Shown here in pieces: positions 6,575 through 9,842 of a stretch of 9,842 nt of DNA. The notes beneath the pieces are model-generated. The model was given only the letters and a program-made list of their open reading frames with translations. It searched no databases and had not been told where the DNA came from. The DNA comes from Rubripirellula sp. (lineage in GTDB: Bacteria; Planctomycetota; Planctomycetia; Pirellulales; Pirellulaceae). The number at the start of each line of letters is the position of its first letter. The first letter of the stretch is position 1. The stretch is from the NCBI GenBank assembly GCA_029287555.1, contig JARFQX010000140.1, positions 1 through 9,842 on the forward strand. Reading direction: 5' to 3'. The position numbers were made by a program, and so were the translations under genes.

Positions 6575-7893
6575 GCGAGCCGTATCGATTTCAGACGGTC
6601 GCGGTGGATGGTGGATTGGCAGCGGTGTCGCGGGTCGGCGCGCGGTCGGTTGTCGGCGATTCTTGGCTTCTTTGCTTGGCGGTGGTCATGTTCTTTGGAT
6701 CAGGAGCCGTTGATCAAGGATTCGCCCAGGATCCCTATCAAGCAGCTCGGCAACAAATGGTCGAGAAGTACATCGCGAGCGCGGGAGTCAGTGATGAACG
6801 CGTTCTGCAAGCGATGGGCGAGACGCCCCGTCATGAATTCGTGCCCGAGTCGCTGCGTGACCGTGCCTACTTCGATATGGCGCTACCCATTGGCAATGCC
6901 CAGACGATCAGCAGCCCGTTCATTGTCGCCCTGATGACCGAAGCCCTCGATCCCCAACCCACCGATAACGTCTTGGAAATCGGAACGGGCAGTGGCTATC
7001 AGGCCGCCGTGCTCAGCTCGCTGGTCGATCGTGTTTACTCGATCGAGATCGTGGAGGAGCTGGGAGAGCAAGCCGCCGAAGTGCTGGAGCGACTCGAATA
7101 CGAAAACGTTTTCACCCGCGTCGGTGACGGCTTTCTGGGGTGGCCCGAGGCAGCTCCGTTCGACAAGATCATCGTTACCTGCAGCCCCGAGTCGGTGCCC
7201 GAACCGTTGGTGGACCAGTTGCGGGAAGGGGGCCAGATCATCATTCCCGTCGGAGAGCGGTACCAGCAGACTTTGTATCGAATCACCAAGAAGGATGGCG
7301 GGCTTGAACGCGAGGCCCTTCGTCCCACGCTCTTTGTTCCGATGACCGGAGAGGCCGAAGAGACTCGTGTCGTCAAACCGGATCCTCAGCATCCGCAAGT
7401 GGTCAACGGCGGCTTCGAAGAGTCCGCGACCGGTTCGCCGTTGAAGCCCGACTTCATACCGGGCTGGTATTACGGCCGACAGGTGCAGCGGATGGAGGCA
7501 ACCGAGACGCAGCAGCGAGTGCCTCTTGGAACTGCGTATGTTCGCTTTCGCAATGAGACCCCGGGACTCGGCTCGCATCTGTTGCAGGGAATTCCGATCG
7601 ACGGTCAAACCATCGCGCTGCTGCGGCTCGCCGGATACGTCCGAATCGAAGACGTGCGGCAGGGCCCCAGCCAGGAGTCTCTGCCGATGATCGCGCTAAG
7701 CCTTTATGACGAGGATCGGCAGGAGCTGGCAACCTTCTGGCTCGGTCCTTATCGGGGGACCATGCCTTGGCGAAGGTTCAGTCGCCTGGTTCGGATCCCA
7801 GCTGCAACCCGCGAGGCAATTCTGCGAATCGGGTTGTTCGGAGCGACCGGGACCGCAGATTTCGATCAAGTCTCGATCGAGAAAGTCAACTGA
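6571..7893 (+). CDS. pcm: Protein-L-isoaspartate O-methyltransferase with N-terminal signal/anchor and extra C-terminal beta domain
   Basis: PIMT transfers a methyl group from S-adenosylmethionine to L-isoaspartyl residues, starting repair of aged proteins. The 440-residue product is about twice the usual ~210. Residues 57-265 are the enzyme: GETPRHEFVP (83-92), QTISSPFIVALM (111-122) and the SAM-binding VLEIGTGSGYQ (134-144), then VGDG (184-187), FDKIIVT and GGQIIIPVG (220-228). Before it, residues 32-46 form a hydrophobic stretch followed by GFAQDP, resembling a signal peptide or anchor with a long n-region. After it, from about 275, VNGGFEE begins a beta-rich segment of about 165 residues ending in DFDQVSIEKVN, resembling carbohydrate-binding or jelly-roll modules. 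The GTG start at 6571 overlaps the upstream stop (GTGA), and GGGCGGG at 6561-6567 is a plausible ribosome binding site. A later GTG at 6625 would shorten the n-region. The family call is firm; export is an inference. Confidence 0.9.
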   Translation: MSEPYRFQTVAVDGGLAAVSRVGARSVVGDSWLLCLAVVMFFGSGAVDQGFAQDPYQAARQQMVEKYIASAGVSDERVLQAMGETPRHEFVPESLRDRAYFDMALPIGNAQTISSPFIVALMTEALDPQPTDNVLEIGTGSGYQAAVLSSLVDRVYSIEIVEELGEQAAEVLERLEYENVFTRVGDGFLGWPEAAPFDKIIVTCSPESVPEPLVDQLREGGQIIIPVGERYQQTLYRITKKDGGLEREALRPTLFVPMTGEAEETRVVKPDPQHPQVVNGGFEESATGSPLKPDFIPGWYYGRQVQRMEATETQQRVPLGTAYVRFRNETPGLGSHLLQGIPIDGQTIALLRLAGYVRIEDVRQGPSQESLPMIALSLYDEDRQELATFWLGPYRGTMPWRRFSRLVRIPAATREAILRIGLFGATGTADFDQVSIEKVN

Positions 7894-7913
7894 CCCTGGC
7901 GGTACCGCCACGG
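7894..7913. promoter_or_regulatory. 20-bp near-perfect palindrome just after the PIMT stop codon
   Basis: TGGCGGTACCGCCA at 7897-7910 is a perfect 14-base palindrome. CC and GG at the outer ends extend it with one C/C mismatch. It starts on the base after the stop codon. No T-run follows, so it is not a canonical intrinsic terminator. It could be a protein-binding site, an RNA 3'-end hairpin or chance. Confidence 0.35.
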
Positions 7914-7964
7914 TAATCGGGAAGACCATGCTTCTTGCCCATTCGGCCTCATCGACTCCAGCCT

Positions 7965-8011
7965 TAAAATTTGCCTAATCCGCTTGTTTCCGCATTTTGG
8001 GTCGCTATCCT
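7965..8011 (+). promoter_or_regulatory. Region with weak promoter-like hexamers before the GGS/TIGR03000 gene
   Basis: TAAAAT at 7965-7970 is close to the -10 consensus but lacks a good -35. A second option is TTGTTT (7984-7989), 16 bases, TATCCT (8006-8011). Either would give the GGS-rich protein gene its own transcript. Both are weak. Confidence 0.2.
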
Positions 8012-8082
8012 ACTCAGTTAACCGTTCGCCGTGGGGCGGTCGGAATCTGACGCCGGAGAAGTTGCAGGAGAGTTTTCAGATC

Positions 8083-9348
8083 ATGATGTGTTTCCGATTC
8101 TTGTTGATCGCGGGTGCGGTATCCGTCTTTGCGGCCACGGCTGACGCGGACGGCTCGTGGGGCGGTTCGTCGGGTGGATCTTCGGGTGGTTGGTCCGCTT
8201 CGTCGGGCGGATCCTCTGGCGGAAGCCACGGTGGCGGTTTGCTGGCTCGATGGAAAGCTCGCCACTCCGGCGGTTCGTCCGGTGGATCCGTCGGTTCTTC
8301 GGGAGGCCTCGGTTCCTCGGGAGGTTCGAGTGGCGGTGCGACGGTCCACCATGCCGCTTACAGCAGCGCCAGTTCAGGTGGCAGTAGCGGCGGTCGGGTC
8401 GGCCCGATTCGACGTTTGATCCAGCGGATGCATGCTCGCCATGCTGCTCGGCGGGCAGGCGGAAGCACCGGCGGCAGCGCTGGTGGGTCCAGCGGCGGCA
8501 GCAGCGGCGGTTCGATTGGCGGCAGCACCGGCGGTTCGACTGGCGGCAGCACCGGCGGCTACAGCTCCTCCTACGGGTCGGTTGGTGGATCGAACGGTGG
8601 CTCTTCGGGTGGCTCTTCGGGAGGAAGCAGTGGAACAGCCTATCGATACTCCTCGCCGGTGGTTCACTCCGTTTCGCTCGGGAGCACATCAGCTTACGAA
8701 TCGAGCGTGGTTCGCACGCGAGTTGGTCGCCCTGCGACACAGCCGATTGTCCGAAACACTTCAAGCAACGTTCGCTATGAAGTAGCCCGACCGGTGGTGG
8801 AATCGACACCCGTCGATACCGCGACGTTGACCGTCACGGTTCCGGCCGATGCGCAGGTTACGGTCAACGGACACCAGACGACGAGCGAAGGGACTGTACG
8901 TCAATTCAAGTCGAGGGGTTTAAAGGAAGGTTACGTTTACACTTACGTCGTGGAGGCTTCCTACAGCGTCGATGGCGAGGAAAAAGTGGAGAGCAAGTCG
9001 GTCAAGCTACGGTCGGGAGACTCCCAGAACATCGTCTTTACGCCGCCGGCTGTGGCTGAACCCACCGCCAAGAAGAAGGACGAGAACGTTGTCACGATCG
9101 TTCGTCTGCAAGTGCCGTCCGATGCCAAGGTCGCGCTGGCCGGCACCGATACTCGCGGCACCGGTGCGGTTCGCACCTTCCGCACAACGCAGTTGAAGCC
9201 GGGCCAGAAATGGGCCGGTTACACGATTCGTGTGACGGCGGATGTCAATGGACGGGCGGTAAGCCAGGAGCGCACGATCGATGTTGTCGCGGGAAGTACC
9301 AGCGAATTGTCGTTCGATTTTGACTCCCAGGGCGTCGCCAGCCGTTGA
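8083..9348 (+). CDS. Exported Gly-Gly-Ser-rich protein with two C-terminal TIGR03000-type domains
   Basis: A 421-residue protein. Residues 1-22 form a signal peptide (short charged start, core LLIAGAVSVFAA, cleavage near ADA-D). Residues 24-184 are low-complexity GGS, GGSSGG and GGSTGG repeats interrupted by two basic, helix-prone islands: LLARWKARH, and RLIQRMHARHAARRA preceded by VGPI. A Ser/Tyr/Val-rich linker follows. Residues about 247-319 (TLTVTVPADAQVTVNG to NIVFTP) and about 338-413 (TIVRLQVPSDAKVALAG to SELSFDF) are two related beta-rich modules with the shared pattern VP.DA.V...G..T...G.VR.F....L..G, as in the planctomycete TIGR03000 domain. Its function is not established; a cell-surface or envelope structural role is my inference. 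ATG 8083 is chosen over in-frame TTG 7984 because the signal peptide starts there and AGGAG at 8066-8070 precedes it. A strong terminator follows, so it is probably monocistronic. Confidence 0.85.
   Translation: MMCFRFLLIAGAVSVFAATADADGSWGGSSGGSSGGWSASSGGSSGGSHGGGLLARWKARHSGGSSGGSVGSSGGLGSSGGSSGGATVHHAAYSSASSGGSSGGRVGPIRRLIQRMHARHAARRAGGSTGGSAGGSSGGSSGGSIGGSTGGSTGGSTGGYSSSYGSVGGSNGGSSGGSSGGSSGTAYRYSSPVVHSVSLGSTSAYESSVVRTRVGRPATQPIVRNTSSNVRYEVARPVVESTPVDTATLTVTVPADAQVTVNGHQTTSEGTVRQFKSRGLKEGYVYTYVVEASYSVDGEEKVESKSVKLRSGDSQNIVFTPPAVAEPTAKKKDENVVTIVRLQVPSDAKVALAGTDTRGTGAVRTFRTTQLKPGQKWAGYTIRVTADVNGRAVSQERTIDVVAGSTSELSFDFDSQGVASR
8152..8634 (+). repeat. Low-complexity GGS-coding repeat tract
   Basis: About 160 codons dominated by Gly and Ser with some Thr, in units such as GGCGGCAGCACCGGCGGTTC. 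Synonymous codons vary between units (ggt/ggc/gga, tcg/agc/tcc). This suggests an old, selected repeat rather than very recent slippage, except near 8515-8560 where neighbouring units are almost identical. Two non-repetitive basic segments break the tract. Confidence 0.8.
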
Positions 9349-9384
9349 CGATCCGGTTTCGAATCTCCCTTGTCTGGAAGCACG

Positions 9385-9419
9385 AGAGCCGCGCCCATTG
9401 GGGTGCGGCTCTTTTTTTT
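9385..9419 (+). terminator. Intrinsic (Rho-independent) terminator of the GGS/TIGR03000 gene
   Basis: AGAGCCGC (9385-9392) pairs perfectly with GCGGCTCT (9405-9412). The stem extends through a G-T pair and CCC/GGG to a four-base ATTG loop. Eight T residues follow (9412-9419). It lies 36 bases after the stop codon at 9348, with the orientation fitting the upstream gene. Confidence 0.93.
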
Positions 9420-9523
9420 GGAAGCGTCATGGTCTCCCCCAAGCGGGAAATCGAATCTGTACATCGGGACGGTGGTAGTTAACGTAGATGCTACTCGTTT
9501 GCTCCTACTGAAGTTTCGCTTCT

Positions 9524-9715
9524 TTCGTAACCCGACGCGTGAGCGAGGAAAGTTGGATCTTGACTGATCCCTCGCTGACGGGCCTGTTGATTTAACACCA
9601 TTCGTAACCCGACGCGTGAGCGAGGACGCCCGTACTAGCGATTCGCGGCGGTTCGTTCCTCGCTCACGCGTCGGGTTTCGATTAAATCAACAAGCCCTGA
9701 GGCGTCGGGTTACAA
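9524..9715. repeat. Cluster of REP-like palindromic repeats in the intergenic gap
   Basis: The gap 9349-9776 has no gene. It holds the terminator and then this cluster. A 26-base unit with core AACCCGACGCGTGAGCGAGG occurs at 9524-9549 and identically at 9601-9626. It is inverted with one internal mismatch at 9657-9680 and partly inverted (GCGTCGGGTTACAA) at 9702-9715. AGCGAGG of the first copy can also pair with CCTCGCT at 9570-9576. The stretch 9420-9523 shows nothing I can name. Units like this are commonly dispersed in bacterial genomes as REP sequences; I cannot count copies elsewhere. Confidence 0.85.
9580..9697. repeat. 118-bp imperfect palindrome (REPIN/MITE-like hairpin)
   Basis: Outer arms 9580-9595 and 9682-9697 (GGGCCTGTTGATTTAA against TTAAATCAACAAGCCC) pair with one mismatch in 16. 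Inner arms 9603-9626 and 9657-9680 pair with one mismatch in 24. A 7-base bulge on the left and one base on the right separate the two stems, and the loop is 30 bases (9627-9656). Two REP-like units facing each other around a short spacer is the layout of a REPIN. No open reading frame or transposase is inside it. Confidence 0.8.
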
Positions 9716-9716
9716 T
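9687..9716 (+). promoter_or_regulatory. Possible promoter overlapping the repeat edge, before the last gene
   Basis: TCAACA (9687-9692), an 18-base spacer and TACAAT (9711-9716) resemble -35 and -10 boxes. Both lie in or at the edge of repeat sequence, 61 bases or more upstream of the ATG at 9777. Weak motif match only. Confidence 0.22.
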
Positions 9717-9776
9717 TTCCCAATCACTCGCCCGGAAGCGCGACTTCAAAACTTGCGCTCGCGGTTTTCACTCACC

Positions 9777-9842
9777 ATGACGTCGAAACGATTGCTCTCA
9801 TCGAAGCGTTTTCGACTGGCGCTGAGTTTGCTCCTTGTCTTG
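9777..9842 (+). CDS. Start of a gene encoding an exported or membrane-anchored protein, truncated by the window end
   Basis: ATG at 9777 opens a frame that runs 22 codons to the window edge without a stop. The residues MTSKRLLSSKRFRLALSLLL followed by Val-Leu give a positively charged n-region (Lys4, Arg5, Lys10, Arg11, Arg13) and then a leucine-rich hydrophobic core, as expected for a signal peptide or signal anchor. No strong Shine-Dalgarno precedes it and no functional domain is visible, so the product is unknown. It is transcriptionally separated from the upstream gene by the terminator and the repeat cluster. Confidence 0.55.
   Translation, partial: MTSKRLLSSKRFRLALSLLLVL

Noticed and set aside
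8152..8634. GGS tract considered as a CRISPR or tandem-repeat array
   Set aside because: Units are short, variable and coding, with no constant repeat or spacer structure.
8081..8809. Open frames opposite and alongside the GGS tract (Arg-, Pro- and Ala-rich products)
   Set aside because: Repetitive GGS codons produce long stop-free frames in every register; only the GGS frame has a signal peptide, a ribosome binding site and recognisable C-terminal domains.
9524..9715. Intergenic palindromes considered as an integron attachment site, CRISPR repeat or structured ncRNA
   Set aside because: There is no integrase, no regular spacers and no recognisable RNA core; repeated facing units fit a REP-type element better.

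Overview
The window looks like chromosomal DNA of a planctomycete, most likely a Pirellulaceae (Rhodopirellula-like) relative. The main reasons are a Pirellula/Verrucomicrobium-type haem-binding C-terminus, a DUF1080 secreted protein, and a Gly-Gly-Ser-rich exported protein ending in two TIGR03000-type domains, a domain described from Rhodopirellula. GC-rich codon use and families of short palindromic intergenic repeats agree with this. The assignment rests on recognising families; no database search was possible.

Left part (1-3134): the window opens inside a plus-strand gene whose C-terminus is a c-type haem domain. It converges on ilvD (dihydroxy-acid dehydratase, minus strand). Divergent from ilvD, across a gap of about 100 bases, starts a plus-strand run that begins with a secreted DUF1080 protein.

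Middle part (2475-7893): this run contains the DUF1080 protein, a YihX-like HAD phosphatase, a bile acid:sodium symporter (BASS) family transporter, a Ppx/GppA-type phosphatase with a C-terminal HD-like domain, and a protein-L-isoaspartate O-methyltransferase (PIMT). Two junctions are tight: the HAD stop codon lies inside the transporter's ribosome binding site, and the phosphatase and PIMT genes overlap by four bases (GTGA). A 183-base gap with a possible promoter separates the transporter from the phosphatase, so there are probably two transcription units. The PIMT is unusual in having a hydrophobic signal or anchor segment before the enzyme domain and an extra beta-rich domain after it.

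Right part (7894-9842): a GGS-rich exported protein with two TIGR03000-type domains forms its own unit and ends in a textbook intrinsic terminator. The 428-base gap that follows (9349-9776) holds a cluster of repeats, including a 118-bp imperfect palindrome resembling a REPIN or MITE. The window ends in the first 22 codons of a new gene with a signal-peptide-like start.

Most genes are ordinary housekeeping or typical planctomycete accessory genes. I saw no defence system, CRISPR array, tRNA, rRNA, prophage or transposase. The points worth following up are the apparently exported PIMT, the architecture of the GGS/TIGR03000 protein, and the palindromic repeat cluster.
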